Positions 16,780 through 25,394 of a DNA stretch of 40,621 bases are shown piece after piece. A program made the position numbers and the translations under genes. The first letter of the stretch is position 1. Each line of letters starts with the position of its first letter. The notes under the pieces were generated by a model. It was given only the letters and a program-made list of their open reading frames with translations. It was not told the origin of the DNA and did no database searches. Location of the stretch: positions 1 to 40,621 of the forward strand of contig NZ_QWET01000030.1 in assembly GCF_003573545.1 (NCBI RefSeq), given 5' to 3'. The stretch comes from Mariniphaga sediminis (GTDB taxonomy: Bacteria > Bacteroidota > Bacteroidia > Bacteroidales > Prolixibacteraceae).

Positions 16780-16935
16780 ATTTCCTAACAGCAATGAAAA
16801 CAATTAAAGAAAACAATTTAAACGTTCAAACGTTCTATTGGTAACAGTTTACGAAACGCAATTTGCTGTTTTTTCATAAGTTTGGTTTAGTTAGGTTTAG
16901 TTTTGATCCCGGAGCAGTGGCTCCGGGATTTTTCT
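16780..16935 (+). ncRNA. candidate small RNA or leader-peptide transcript with its own terminator
   Basis: A strong plus-strand terminator (16906-16935) follows about 110-150 nt of sequence with no recognised gene. Inside, an ATG at 16794 opens a 16-codon frame to 16844 ending in ...TFYW, with an 8-nt tandem repeat AAACGTTC at 16820-16835. The rest is A/T-rich with TTTAGTTAGGTTTAG near 16887. The neighbours (lepA upstream, a Gfo/Idh/MocA gene downstream) are both on the minus strand, so this RNA would be independent. The promoter is weak (ATTATTTG at 16769). It could be an sRNA, a microprotein, or an orphaned attenuator. No known RNA family is claimed. Confidence 0.4.
16906..16935 (+). terminator. 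strong intrinsic terminator without an upstream gene
   Basis: ATCCCGGAGC and GCTCCGGGAT make a perfect 10-bp stem with an AGTG loop, followed by TTTTTCTTTTT on the plus strand. No plus-strand gene precedes it, so it marks a hidden transcript. Confidence 0.85.
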
Positions 16936-16943
16936 TTTTGCAC

Positions 16944-16972
16944 AAAAAAATCCGGCTTTTATCAAACCGGAT
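16944..16972 (-). terminator. minus-strand terminator, probably of the third Gfo/Idh/MocA gene
   Basis: ATCCGG (16950-16955) and CCGGAT (16967-16972) form a hairpin. Read on the minus strand it is followed by TTTTTTT. It stands back to back with the plus-strand terminator at 16906. Confidence 0.6.
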
Positions 16973-17016
16973 CCATTTTTATCATTCTGATAATTTATAT
17001 CAATTAAACATGACTC

Positions 17017-17137
17017 TGAGCCTTATTCTTCCGTTCTTTTGAGTTTATGCTTCGTTAAAAATATCGCCGCAGCTATGGCTATGTCTCAATTTTTTGCCTT
17101 GCCTAAACCCAAAATAATCAAAACAATTTAAGGCTCA
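17017..17137. repeat. 121-bp nested inverted-repeat element (REP/MITE-like candidate)
   Basis: Perfect 9-bp terminal inverted repeats TGAGCCTTA (17017-17025) and TAAGGCTCA (17129-17137) enclose a second inverted pair, TTTTGAGTTTATGC (17037-17050) and GCCTAAACCCAAAA (17101-17114), matching at 12 of 14 positions. The core contains AGCTATGGCT. It lies 20 nt past the stop of the minus-strand gene at 17157 and has no coding capacity. No second copy occurs in this window and no target duplication is obvious, so mobility is inference. Confidence 0.5.
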
Positions 17138-17156
17138 CCATCAAATTCAATTGATA

Positions 17157-18530
17157 TTATACTTCGTCTCCCACTACATATGGTTTTCTGTAATTGCGCG
17201 TAAGCATCATATCTGCTTCCGGGTCGTTGGCAAATTTTTCATACTTTCCTTTGAAAGTAAGTTCCCTCTTCAGCTGGTAAGAAATATTGGCTAAAAGAGG
17301 AAGGACCGTTGAATAATAGCCTTCGCGGATATCGCAGTTCAGGTCATAATTATTCTGTGAACGAATAGCATCGACAAAATTGGCGTAATGCTCTGTACCT
17401 CCCGGCGCAGCACGGAAAGTAGGATCCTGCGGCACTTCCGAAGTTTCTTCTGCCGATCCGGCAAATGGTTCGGTCTCTCTTCCACGGAATGCTTTCCATG
17501 TAGTTCCGTTTATTTCCATGTAGCCTTCAGTACCATAAAACATATTCCCAATTTTGGTGTTCAGGCTTGACTCTCCGTGTGTATAACGCCCACGGGTTTC
17601 AAATTCCAGTACCTTTCCGTCTTCGTAGGTAAACAGTGAAGTTTGGGTATTGGGTGTTTCCTGCGAGCATTCTTTCGGACTGATCCCATAAATTCCACCT
17701 GTGGAGTAAACAGAAACAGGATGTTCATCCTTATTCAACCCCCACCTGGCAACATCAAACTGGTGTGGCCCCTGATTTCCAGTGTCACCGTTTCCGGTGT
17801 CCCAGTGCCAATGCCAGTTATAATGTCCCTTTTTTTCGTTATACGGACGCCATTGCACAGGTCCGAGCCACATATCATAATGAAGGGATTCGGGCGGCAT
17901 GCCGTCAGGCGCAATTCCAAACGAGTCACGTGGCTTATAGCAAAGTCCTTTAGCCATATAAACATCACCAATACCGCCATCATGCAAAAATTTCATGGCT
18001 TCTATTATGTTGGCAATAGAGCGGTTCTGGAAACCTACCTGTACCCGGACGTTGTATTTACGTGCTGCTTCAATCATTTTGCGGCCTTCAAAAACATTGT
18101 GGCTGGCTGGCTTTTCCACATAAACATGTTTTCCGGCCTGACAAGCCCAAATGGTGCCTAATGCATGCCAATGATTGGGTGTGGCAAATGAAACTGCATC
18201 AATTTCCTTGTCCTCAAAAACCCGGCGCATATCCCACTCGGTAACTGGTCTGGTACCAATGGCTTTTTCCACATTTTTAGCCCGTTCGGCAAAAAGTGCT
18301 TCATCTACATCGCAAAGTGTTTTAAGAAAAACATTCCGGTTACTTTTTAATGAACACCATTTATCAATGTGTCCGTTCCCTTGTCCGCGGATTCCAATAA
18401 CCGCCATAGTAACCCGTTCGTTGGCCCCCTTAATTGATGCATAGGATTTGGCACTAAAGCCCAATCCCCCTATAGCTATTCCCGCTGTACCAGCCAGCGT
18501 GTTTTTAATAAAATCCCTTCTTTGTGTCAT
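17157..18530 (-). CDS. Tat-exported Gfo/Idh/MocA oxidoreductase, distinct subfamily (457 aa)
   Basis: Exported NAD(P)-dependent oxidoreductase. The Tat signal is MTQRRDFIKN plus a glycine/alanine h-region. The Rossmann motif reads VIGIRGQGNG, then TLCDVD. Unlike the other three copies here it has the standard VEKP motif with Lys140. The second motif is GNGDTGNQGPHQFD with His256 and Asp259; Asn252 occupies the place often held by Asp, which is normal in this GNQG subgroup. It is only distantly related to the tandem pair. Start at ATG 18530; a TTG three codons upstream is not preferred. It is flanked by two long non-coding gaps, so it is probably a single transcript. Substrate unknown. Confidence 0.92.
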   Translation of the reverse strand: MTQRRDFIKNTLAGTAGIAIGGLGFSAKSYASIKGANERVTMAVIGIRGQGNGHIDKWCSLKSNRNVFLKTLCDVDEALFAERAKNVEKAIGTRPVTEWDMRRVFEDKEIDAVSFATPNHWHALGTIWACQAGKHVYVEKPASHNVFEGRKMIEAARKYNVRVQVGFQNRSIANIIEAMKFLHDGGIGDVYMAKGLCYKPRDSFGIAPDGMPPESLHYDMWLGPVQWRPYNEKKGHYNWHWHWDTGNGDTGNQGPHQFDVARWGLNKDEHPVSVYSTGGIYGISPKECSQETPNTQTSLFTYEDGKVLEFETRGRYTHGESSLNTKIGNMFYGTEGYMEINGTTWKAFRGRETEPFAGSAEETSEVPQDPTFRAAPGGTEHYANFVDAIRSQNNYDLNCDIREGYYSTVLPLLANISYQLKRELTFKGKYEKFANDPEADMMLTRNYRKPYVVGDEV

Positions 18531-18705
18531 AATTATCAAAATTTAGTCCGTTAAAAAAATGGGAGCTCAATTTAGTGAAATGAATTTTATCCGGAAAAAA
18601 AAACAGGAAGAGTTTACAGAAGCCGACCATAAAACCTCTGCAATTATTCCGGATTTATCTGATTTGGGATTCCAATATTGTTTTTCTTTCCGAAGAAGTG
18701 CAAAG

Positions 18706-18964
18706 AAAAAAAACAAAAAAGGTTGCCTTCACTAAGACAACCTGGGAACAACTTCAAAAAGGGATAAGAGAGAATTAAAACAAATCCGACGAAAAAGTAA
18801 ACATTTCGGGACGAACAGCTTCAAACACCAAAAAATTCAATCACTCTTCTACCAACCCGGAACGACTGAGGTTACGGAAAAACATCTGAAAGAAGTTACA
18901 CTTCACCAAAGCCGGGGTTGTCCTGAACTTTATTTGTTCCATTAAGAATGTATGAATAATTCAT
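18706..18964 (-). ncRNA. candidate structured RNA or small-ORF transcript downstream of valS
   Basis: A clear minus-strand terminator at 18713-18743 ends about 400 nt beyond the valS stop, with no recognised gene between. Upstream of it an imperfect stem pairs + 18853-18860 (CAACCCGG) with 18912-18920 (CCGGGGTTG), enclosing a perfect hairpin GAAGT-TAC-ACTTC (18892-18904). Two short overlapping minus-strand frames occur: 22 aa (18896-18964) and 33 aa (18841-18942, basic, starting MEQIKFRTTP). It may be an sRNA, a small protein gene or just the valS 3' tail. The rest of the 614-nt gap holds a GTTAA pair at 19043 and a 6-bp hairpin at 19119-19134. Confidence 0.3.
18713..18743 (-). terminator. 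intrinsic terminator in the valS to Gfo/Idh/MocA gap
   Basis: On the minus strand AGGTTGTCTT and AAGGCAACCT pair over 10 bp (one wobble) around AGTG and are followed by TTTTTTGTTTTTTT. Confidence 0.8.
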
Positions 18965-19144
18965 GTTAAAAAACTTCTTTCGTTAGGAAATCTTCCTTTT
19001 TCAATTCTTACTTCAAATAAACCCTCTTTTTATTTCATAGCCGTTAAAGAACCGTTAAGTAACAAATAAACATATCTTTTCAGGGATACAGGCCGGTAAA
19101 ATACTCATTCCCTTTACGGGTATCCGGTGATACCAGCCTAATTA

Positions 19145-21772
19145 TTACTTCAACCCGGCAATCCGCTCTTCCAGCACCTTTATTTTGGCTTCTGCATCTG
19201 CCTGCTTTGCTTTTTCTTTGGCAACTACAGCTTCAGGGGCATTATTTACGAACCGCTCATTATTTAGCTTTTTCATTACAGAATTCAGGAATCCCTTTGT
19301 ATATCCCAGCTCTTCTTCCAGCTTTTTCAATTCCTCTTCCACATCGATAAAACCATCCAGGGGAATATAAAAGTTAGTGGATTTTACCCGGAAAGAAGCA
19401 GCCCCTTTCACCTCTTCAGAGACCAAATCAAGCGAAGTAAGATTGCCCAGTTTTTTCAAAACCGGCGCAAATCCGTCTTCATAACCTTTATCTCCCTGCT
19501 GAATTTTTAACTCAAGCGCATCTTTATTGGGAATATTTTTTTCTTTCCTGATATTTCTGATTCCTGAAATGGCCTCTTTCACATTTTCAAAAGCTGCAAG
19601 CGATACAGCATCGTAACCTTCTGCTACCGGCATCTGGCTAATCATGATACTTTCCCCCTCTTTTCGCTCTTTTAAAAGCTGCCAGATTTCTTCCGTAACA
19701 AACGGCATAAACGGGTGCATCAACCTCAGCAACTGATCGAAAATATCCACCACTTCCCTAAAGGTTTTGGCATCAACCGGCTGCTGATATGGTGGTTTTA
19801 CAATCTCCAGCAACCAGCCCGAAAACTCATCGCGAACCGTGGTATAAACGGTCATCAACGCTTCTGAAATCCGGAATTGGCTGAACTGCGAATCAAGTGT
19901 CGAAACCACCTCATTCAATTTATTTCTGAACCATTCAACAGCCAGTTTCGAATGTTCGGGTTGTTCCTTTTCTTTCGACACTTCCCAGTTTTTTACCAGC
20001 CGGAAGGCGTTCCAGATTTTAGTCACAAATCCGGCTCCCTGTTGTGGCAAGCTCTCGTCGAACAGCAAATCGCCACCGGCAGGGGAACAAAGCAACATAC
20101 CCACGCGAACCCCGTCGGCTCCATATTTGGCAATCAGATCCAGTGGATCGGGTGAGTTCCCCAACGACTTCGACATTTTCCGGCGCTGTGCATCGCGCAC
20201 CATCCCGGTAAAATAAACATTTTTATACGGGTACTCCTGCCTGTATTCATACCCGGCAATGATCATACGCGCAACCCAAAAGAAAATAATGTCGGGTGCG
20301 GTAACCAGATCAGAGGTTGGGTAATAATAATTCACATCATCGTTCTCCGGATGCCGGATGCCATCGAATACAGAAATGGGCCACAACCAACTCGAAAACC
20401 AGGTATCAAGGACATCCTCATCCTGCGTTAGATCAGTAAGAACAAGGTCTTTATTGCCGGTTTTTTCCTTTGCCTTCTGCAAAGCCTTTTCAGCAGTTTC
20501 GGCACAAACGAAATCACCACCGGGCAAGTAGTAAACAGGAATTTGATGCCCCCACCACAACTGACGACTGATACACCAGTCCTTGATGTTGCCCATCCAG
20601 TGCCGGTAAATGTTTTTGAATTTCGACGGATAAAATTTAATGGTATCGTTCATCACATTTTCCAGCGCCGGCTTTACGAGATCTTCCATTCTCAGAAACC
20701 ACTGTGCTGAAAGTTTTGGCTCGATAACCACATCGGTACGTTCCGAAAAGCCTACTTTGTTGGTGTAGTCTTCGATGCGTGCCATGTTCCCTGCCTTTTC
20801 CAATTCGGGAACAATTTTTTCGCGCACTTCAAAACGATCTTCTCCAACAAAAATTTCGGCTGCTTTACTCAGTGTTCCATCATCGTTAAAAATATCGACA
20901 GTAGGCAAATTGTGCCGTAATCCTATTTCGTAGTCGTTTATATCATGCGCCGGCGTAATCTTCAGACAGCCCGTACCAAATTCCATATCTACATAATCGT
21001 CCTCAATAATAGGAATTGAACGGTTAATAAGCGGAACCAGCACCCGTTTTCCTTTCAGGTGAAAAAACCTTTTGTCGGCAGGGTTCACACATACGGCAGT
21101 ATCCCCCAGAATGGTTTCGGGCCGTGTAGTGGCAATTGTGACGTACCCATCTTCCCCGTCGATTTTATATTTCAGATAATACAGTTTTGACTTGACTTCT
21201 TTGTAAATCACTTCTTCATCTGAAAGAGCAGTTTTGGCTGCCGGATCCCAGTTCACCATCCGCACACCGCGGTAAATAAGCCCTTTGTCGAATAAATCCA
21301 CAAAAACGTTGATGACCGATTCACTCCGGGTCTCGTCCATGGTAAAAGCAGTGCGGTCCCAGTCGCACGAAGCACCCAGCTTTTTTAATTGCTCCAGAAT
21401 AATTCCCCCGTGTTTACGGGTCCAGTCCCAGGCATGTTCAAGAAATTCTTCACGGGTAAGATCGTACTTGTCGACTCCTTCCTCGCGGAGCTTATTCACC
21501 ACTTTAGCCTCTGTGGCAATGGAAGCATGGTCTGTCCCGGGCACCCAGCAGGCATTTCTCCCGGTCATACGCGCACGGCGTACCAGAATATCCTGGATAG
21601 TATTGTTCAGCATGTGCCCCATATGAAGCACGCCAGTTACATTTGGTGGTGGGATTACAATTGTATAAGGTTCCCGGCCATCGGGTTCAGAGTGAAAAAA
21701 ATTCTTGTCGGTCCAATACTGGTACCATTTCCCTTCTACTTTTGCCGGGTTGTATTTACTCGGTATTTCCAT
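19145..21772 (-). CDS. valS: valyl-tRNA synthetase (875 aa)
   Basis: Class I aminoacyl-tRNA synthetase charging tRNA-Val. The HIGH motif is HMGH (residues 50-53, in [13 protein letters not shown]) and the KMSKS motif is at 532-536. The editing domain in between has the conserved [13 protein letters not shown]. The anticodon-binding domain follows, and the C-terminal coiled-coil arm is seen as [18 protein letters not shown] start at ATG 21772 ([20 protein letters not shown]), which gives the normal length; the 14-residue upstream extension is atypical. It is transcribed alone. Confidence 0.97.
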   Translation of the reverse strand: MEIPSKYNPAKVEGKWYQYWTDKNFFHSEPDGREPYTIVIPPPNVTGVLHMGHMLNNTIQDILVRRARMTGRNACWVPGTDHASIATEAKVVNKLREEGVDKYDLTREEFLEHAWDWTRKHGGIILEQLKKLGASCDWDRTAFTMDETRSESVINVFVDLFDKGLIYRGVRMVNWDPAAKTALSDEEVIYKEVKSKLYYLKYKIDGEDGYVTIATTRPETILGDTAVCVNPADKRFFHLKGKRVLVPLINRSIPIIEDDYVDMEFGTGCLKITPAHDINDYEIGLRHNLPTVDIFNDDGTLSKAAEIFVGEDRFEVREKIVPELEKAGNMARIEDYTNKVGFSERTDVVIEPKLSAQWFLRMEDLVKPALENVMNDTIKFYPSKFKNIYRHWMGNIKDWCISRQLWWGHQIPVYYLPGGDFVCAETAEKALQKAKEKTGNKDLVLTDLTQDEDVLDTWFSSWLWPISVFDGIRHPENDDVNYYYPTSDLVTAPDIIFFWVARMIIAGYEYRQEYPYKNVYFTGMVRDAQRRKMSKSLGNSPDPLDLIAKYGADGVRVGMLLCSPAGGDLLFDESLPQQGAGFVTKIWNAFRLVKNWEVSKEKEQPEHSKLAVEWFRNKLNEVVSTLDSQFSQFRISEALMTVYTTVRDEFSGWLLEIVKPPYQQPVDAKTFREVVDIFDQLLRLMHPFMPFVTEEIWQLLKERKEGESIMISQMPVAEGYDAVSLAAFENVKEAISGIRNIRKEKNIPNKDALELKIQQGDKGYEDGFAPVLKKLGNLTSLDLVSEEVKGAASFRVKSTNFYIPLDGFIDVEEELKKLEEELGYTKGFLNSVMKKLNNERFVNNAPEAVVAKEKAKQADAEAKIKVLEERIAGLK

Positions 21773-21813
21773 GCTTTTCTTTTTCAGAATGATAACGGTT
21801 AAAAAATGCGGCA

Positions 21814-21821
21814 CAAAAATA
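21814..21821 (-). promoter_or_regulatory. -7 element of valS
   Basis: TATTTTTG on the minus strand is a full consensus match 41 nt before the ATG. No TTTG is correctly placed upstream. The 284-nt gap 21773-22056 otherwise shows only A/T-rich spacer with TTTAATG repeats. Confidence 0.4.
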
Positions 21822-22056
21822 GGAAAAACAGGGCAAAAGTTTAATGTTTAATGTCTAAAGTTTAAATAGGAAACTTAAAGCGAATAAAAGTAAAATCCCT
21901 TTTTGAATTTTCAGGCGGTCATACAAAATCGCAAGCTATGTATTCCTTCGCATCCGATGATCAGGCAATTGCCGAAGTATTTTTATAGTCAGTTCTTATA
22001 TATGAATGAGCATGGGAAATATCAAATTCCAAAGATCCCAACACCAAACTGCAAAC

Positions 22057-22446
22057 TCATTTTTGATTGCTTCTTGAAATCCGGGACAAGTCGGCAACTT
22101 CAATAAAAGTAAAAACGATATAAATTACAACCAGGCTTACCACAAAAGCAGCTACTTCTGTTGAATCGACAACCATATAAACAATGGCAAATATGGAATA
22201 AAGCATCAGTCGGAAAAGCGAAACCAGCATACTACTTCGGGTAAAACGAGCCACATCTTTTTTAGCCAATCTCAACTGATACCCATGCAACAATATCGTA
22301 ATTAAGGCAAAAAAGCCCAGCATCCAGGGCAAAACCGGGAGGTAGTGTTGCGGAACAACAAAGGCAAAAATTCCCGCTCCGGCAGCCGCTAAAACAATAG
22401 AAGCAATAAATATTCTTGTAATAAACTGTCGTAATTCCCTGTTCAT
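22057..22446 (-). CDS. four-helix membrane protein of the bactofilin-atpZ cluster (129 aa)
   Basis: Small integral membrane protein with hydrophobic segments at about 10-32, 36-54, 72-92 and 97-117 and a charged tail. No catalytic motif is seen. It overlaps atpZ by 4 nt (ATGA). In many Bacteroidota genomes a similar protein sits between AtpZ and ATP synthase subunit a, so an AtpI-like helper for ATP synthase assembly is plausible. Here no atpB follows: the next gene downstream is valS. Confidence 0.65.
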   Translation of the reverse strand: MNRELRQFITRIFIASIVLAAAGAGIFAFVVPQHYLPVLPWMLGFFALITILLHGYQLRLAKKDVARFTRSSMLVSLFRLMLYSIFAIVYMVVDSTEVAAFVVSLVVIYIVFTFIEVADLSRISRSNQK

Positions 22447-22670
22447 TTTTTTAAAAGTTTACGGGTAGCATAAATAATCGAACCGATTACCGAAAGAACC
22501 ATCAACCCTAAGGTAAAACCCTTGAATTCGTTATCCATCCATTGATCTATTTTGTATCCGAGGAATGTCCCTGCAACAATCATAATCATCATTTCAAACC
22601 CCAGACTTGAATAACGAATAAAAGCATCATATTTATTTTTGTTGTTCTTTGGCGACTGGCGGTTTTTCAT
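22443..22670 (-). CDS. atpZ: AtpZ/AtpI-family protein (75 aa)
   Basis: Small membrane protein with two helices (about 22-42 and 50-70) and the GTFLGYKIDQWMDNEF loop typical of the AtpZ/AtpI (ATPase_gene1) family, which assists F-type ATP synthase assembly or Mg2+ supply. The N-terminus is basic and polar. Its start overlaps the bactofilin 3' end by 38 nt, with no later Met before residue 27, so the overlap seems real. ATP synthase structural genes are not in this window. Confidence 0.8.
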   Translation of the reverse strand: MKNRQSPKNNKNKYDAFIRYSSLGFEMMIMIVAGTFLGYKIDQWMDNEFKGFTLGLMVLSVIGSIIYATRKLLKK

Positions 22671-23046
22671 TTTTTATGATCGAATCTTTGGTGTCTCCTC
22701 CCATTGAACAGGTTCCGGTAAACAATGAACCCGGTTCAACCGATAACTTTCCGGCAATGATATCTCCGTAAATTTTAGCCGAAGCTTTCATGGTCAGCAA
22801 CTCAGATACCACTACTTTACCTTTTATATATCCTGCTACTTCTATATTGTTACAATTCACTTCTCCGTCTACTTTCCCTTTCGGGCCGATTACCAGCCTT
22901 CCTTTTGAGTTAATGTTCCCAACCAGTTCGCCGTCGATGCGAATATCGCCGTTTGCTGCAATATCGCCTTTAATTAGTGTACCTTCGTTTATAATATTTA
23001 TGGATTGGTTAAGGTTTTCGCTAAAGTTTGATGTTTGTTTTGCCAT
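22633..23046 (-). CDS. bactofilin (polymer-forming cytoskeletal protein, 137 aa)
   Basis: Self-polymerising right-handed beta-helix scaffold. The core (about 15-115) is a run of short beta repeats with the usual pattern, such as TLIKGDIAANGDIRIDGELVGNI, RLVIGPKGKVDGEV and ASAKIYGDIIAGKL. N- and C-terminal tails are polar. I start at the second ATG (MAKQTSNFSENLNQ); an ATG four codons upstream (23058) is equally possible. It is the first gene of a three-gene cluster with atpZ. Its role is probably cell shape or envelope organisation. Confidence 0.88.
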   Translation of the reverse strand: MAKQTSNFSENLNQSINIINEGTLIKGDIAANGDIRIDGELVGNINSKGRLVIGPKGKVDGEVNCNNIEVAGYIKGKVVVSELLTMKASAKIYGDIIAGKLSVEPGSLFTGTCSMGGDTKDSIIKNEKPPVAKEQQK

Positions 23047-23176
23047 TTTTAATTTCATTTTAATATACTATAAATCAACCCTCTATACAATTCTGTTTAA
23101 GTGCGTTGAAATAATCCGCCTGAAATTACACATTTTTTATTTGCATAGCAAAACAAAAGTTATTTTCCAAAAACTG

Positions 23177-24175
23177 TTACTGTCCGTCATACGCCCATTT
23201 CAGAAAAACGCTCCCCCATGTGAACCCTGCCCCAAAAGCAGCCAGAATGATGTTGTCACCCTTCCGGAGTTGTTTTTCATAATCCCAAAGGCACAGCGGG
23301 ATAGTAGCTGCCGTGGTATTCCCGTATCTCTGAATATTGATCATTACCTTGTCTTTGCTTAGTCCCATTCTGCGGGCAGTCGCTTCAATAATGCGCATGT
23401 TGGCCTGATGGGGCACCAACCATGTAATATCTTCTGAACTCAGGTTATGACGTTCCATAATTTCAACAGCCACATCAGCCATGCCTGTCACAGCATATTT
23501 AAAAACAATTTGTCCTTCCTGAAAAATATAATGTTCGTTGTTTTCCAACGTTTCCTGCGATGCCGGCCTCAATGAACCGCCGCCTTTCATGTGGAGATGG
23601 TGACGCCCCAGGCCATCAACATGATGAATATAATCGATTAACCCTACATCTTCGATTGTTGGTTCAAGCAATACGGCTGTCCCTGCATCACCAAAAAGCG
23701 GACAGGTAGTACGATCTTTATAATTGGTTATTGCAGACATTTTATCGGCGCCCACCACGATAACCTTCCGGTAGCGTCCCGACTCAATAAACTGTGCCGC
23801 CGTTGCCAATGTAAAAATGAACCCCGAACAGGCTGCATTCAAATCAAAACTCCATGCATTATGGATACCGGTTTTATGGGCAATGATATTTGCCGTTGCC
23901 GGGAAAGGCATGTCAGGGGTAATGGTGGCACAAATCAATAAATCGACTTCATCAGGAGATGTACCCGTTTTTTGCAACAAATTTTTTACTGCTTCGGCCC
24001 CCATATAACTGGTAGCCTTGTTTTTATCTTTTAAGATACGCCGCTCTTTAATACCAATACGCTGCATAATCCACTCGTCGGTGGTATCTACCATGGTACT
24101 CAATTCATCATTGGTCAACCGGTAATCCGGTAAAAAAGCGCCCACTCCCGTAATCGCTGCCCTGATTTTAGCCAT
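23177..24175 (-). CDS. fabH: 3-oxoacyl-[ACP] synthase III (332 aa)
   Basis: Condenses acyl-CoA primer with malonyl-ACP to start fatty-acid synthesis. The catalytic triad is visible: Cys116 (DLNAACSGF), His256 ([10 protein letters not shown]) and Asn286 (YGNTTAA). It has the normal length and the usual [10 protein letters not shown]-terminal motif. It follows rpmF on the same strand, but the strong terminator after rpmF suggests it has its own promoter. plsX, present in this cluster in E. coli, is absent between rpmF and fabH. Confidence 0.96.
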   Translation of the reverse strand: MAKIRAAITGVGAFLPDYRLTNDELSTMVDTTDEWIMQRIGIKERRILKDKNKATSYMGAEAVKNLLQKTGTSPDEVDLLICATITPDMPFPATANIIAHKTGIHNAWSFDLNAACSGFIFTLATAAQFIESGRYRKVIVVGADKMSAITNYKDRTTCPLFGDAGTAVLLEPTIEDVGLIDYIHHVDGLGRHHLHMKGGGSLRPASQETLENNEHYIFQEGQIVFKYAVTGMADVAVEIMERHNLSSEDITWLVPHQANMRIIEATARRMGLSKDKVMINIQRYGNTTAATIPLCLWDYEKQLRKGDNIILAAFGAGFTWGSVFLKWAYDGQ

Positions 24176-24324
24176 TTACTTAAATTTTTCTTTTCAGGCT
24201 GCGAATATAAAATGAATAAAAGTTGAAAATGTACTTATTTCAGGAAAAGGTCGGGAGATGTTAAATAATACTTAATTTTTTGCAGAACAATAAATTAATA
24301 AGTTCAAAAAGTCTGGCTATAAGA

Positions 24325-24350
24325 CAAAAAAAAGGGGGTGACTACCCCCT
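24325..24350 (-). terminator. intrinsic terminator overlapping the rpmF stop codon
   Basis: On the minus strand AGGGGGT and ACCCCCT form a perfect 7-bp GC-rich stem with an AGTC loop, followed by TTTTTTTT. The 5' arm begins with the A of the rpmF TAG stop codon, so a terminating ribosome would cover it. Confidence 0.8.
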
Positions 24351-24534
24351 AAACTGCAATTTCTTTTTCAATTACCTGTTTTCCCCTGTAATATCCGCAT
24401 TCCGGGCAAATATGGTGGTATTTTACCGTTGCACCGCAATTGGAACATGTAGCAAGAGTAGGAAGGGAAGCTTTGTAATGTGTCCGTCTTTTGTCCCTCC
24501 TCGTTTTCGATGTTTTGCTCTTTGGATGTGCCAT
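24349..24534 (-). CDS. rpmF: 50S ribosomal protein L32 (61 aa)
   Basis: Large-subunit ribosomal protein. N-terminus MAHPKSKTSKTRRDKRRTHY is typical. The zinc-ribbon cysteines are intact (Cys30, Cys33, Cys43, Cys46), so this is the zinc-binding C+ form. It lies 12 nt downstream of the DUF177 gene, as in most bacteria. Confidence 0.97.
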   Translation of the reverse strand: MAHPKSKTSKTRRDKRRTHYKASLPTLATCSNCGATVKYHHICPECGYYRGKQVIEKEIAV

Positions 24535-24546
24535 GATATTTCAATT

Positions 24547-25068
24547 TTAATTATTATTCCAGTTTTTCAATGCCTCCCATCGCGGGTCGGCTTTTCTCTC
24601 TTCTTTATATTCAAGCTGCAACAACCTGTCAATCATCTCTTTGTCACAGCCACTCTCTCCGTTCTTTTTATCAGGATGTACATGTTTCATCGGAATACTC
24701 AACACAATGTATTCATAAAACAATTGAGCCAGGTTAATCCGGTGCTCTTCGGGTAAAACCCAAATAATTTCATCGTCTTCACAATCACTCTCTCCAAATT
24801 TTACAAAAAGCTCATTTTTATACTTCACTTTCTGCCTGTAGTTTTCGAGACAACGATCGCAGGTAAGCTCCACCCATCCATTCAGACGGAACCGCAGTTT
24901 CAAAAATAAACTTCGCTTTTCAAGCCGTACAGTCACCTTTAAACTACCAACACTCACCAACCCCTGATCAAAATGTTCAAAGAACTCATCCCGAATATCA
25001 AATTCGAATTCGTGCAGGCCTTCTTTAAGGCCTTTAAACTCCACATCATATTTTGTTCTCCAGCCCAT
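24547..25068 (-). CDS. DUF177 / YceD-family protein (173 aa)
   Basis: Member of the family encoded upstream of rpmF and implicated in 23S rRNA or large-subunit maturation. The central CDRCLENYRQKV motif has two cysteines that resemble half a zinc site, followed by FVKFGE and an acidic segment (ESDCEDDEIIW). The C-terminus KADPRWEALKNW matches the family's conserved DPRWxxL ending. It forms an operon with rpmF, ended by the terminator at 24325. Confidence 0.88.
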   Translation of the reverse strand: MGWRTKYDVEFKGLKEGLHEFEFDIRDEFFEHFDQGLVSVGSLKVTVRLEKRSLFLKLRFRLNGWVELTCDRCLENYRQKVKYKNELFVKFGESDCEDDEIIWVLPEEHRINLAQLFYEYIVLSIPMKHVHPDKKNGESGCDKEMIDRLLQLEYKEERKADPRWEALKNWNNN

Positions 25069-25086
25069 TGTTCAAAAAAAGTGCTG

Positions 25087-25119
25087 CAAAAGTATAAATA
25101 ATTTTACAAACGTACGAAA
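25087..25119 (-). promoter_or_regulatory. promoter of DUF177-rpmF
   Basis: TACTTTTG on the minus strand (+ 25087-25094) is a full -7 match. TTTC (+ 25116-25119) lies 21 nt upstream as a near -33. The leader is about 14 nt. Confidence 0.5.
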
Positions 25120-25394
25120 GGGAAGAAAGAAAATAAGTTACCTGAAGATTCCGTTAGTTTTCTGCTACAAATATAAAAGCTAATTATCGCTCCTTTCCAC
25201 AATCAAATCAGGCACCGCAGAGGACATTAACAAACTATTCTTTCAAGTCTTTCCGATCAGCACCAAAATATTCAATATACCAAAATCCTGTTCCATTTTA
25301 ATAGTGGTAACCAACCGGTCATCAATGACATCAAGTTCTTCCTAACCCCGGGCACCACGAATCGCTGCCTTCTCAATGGGTGCTTCTACTTATT

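Noticed and set aside
21903-22106. 67-codon plus-strand frame between valS and the membrane protein gene
   Set aside because: It overlaps the 3' end of the minus-strand gene at 22057, lacks a promoter-like sequence and resembles no family.
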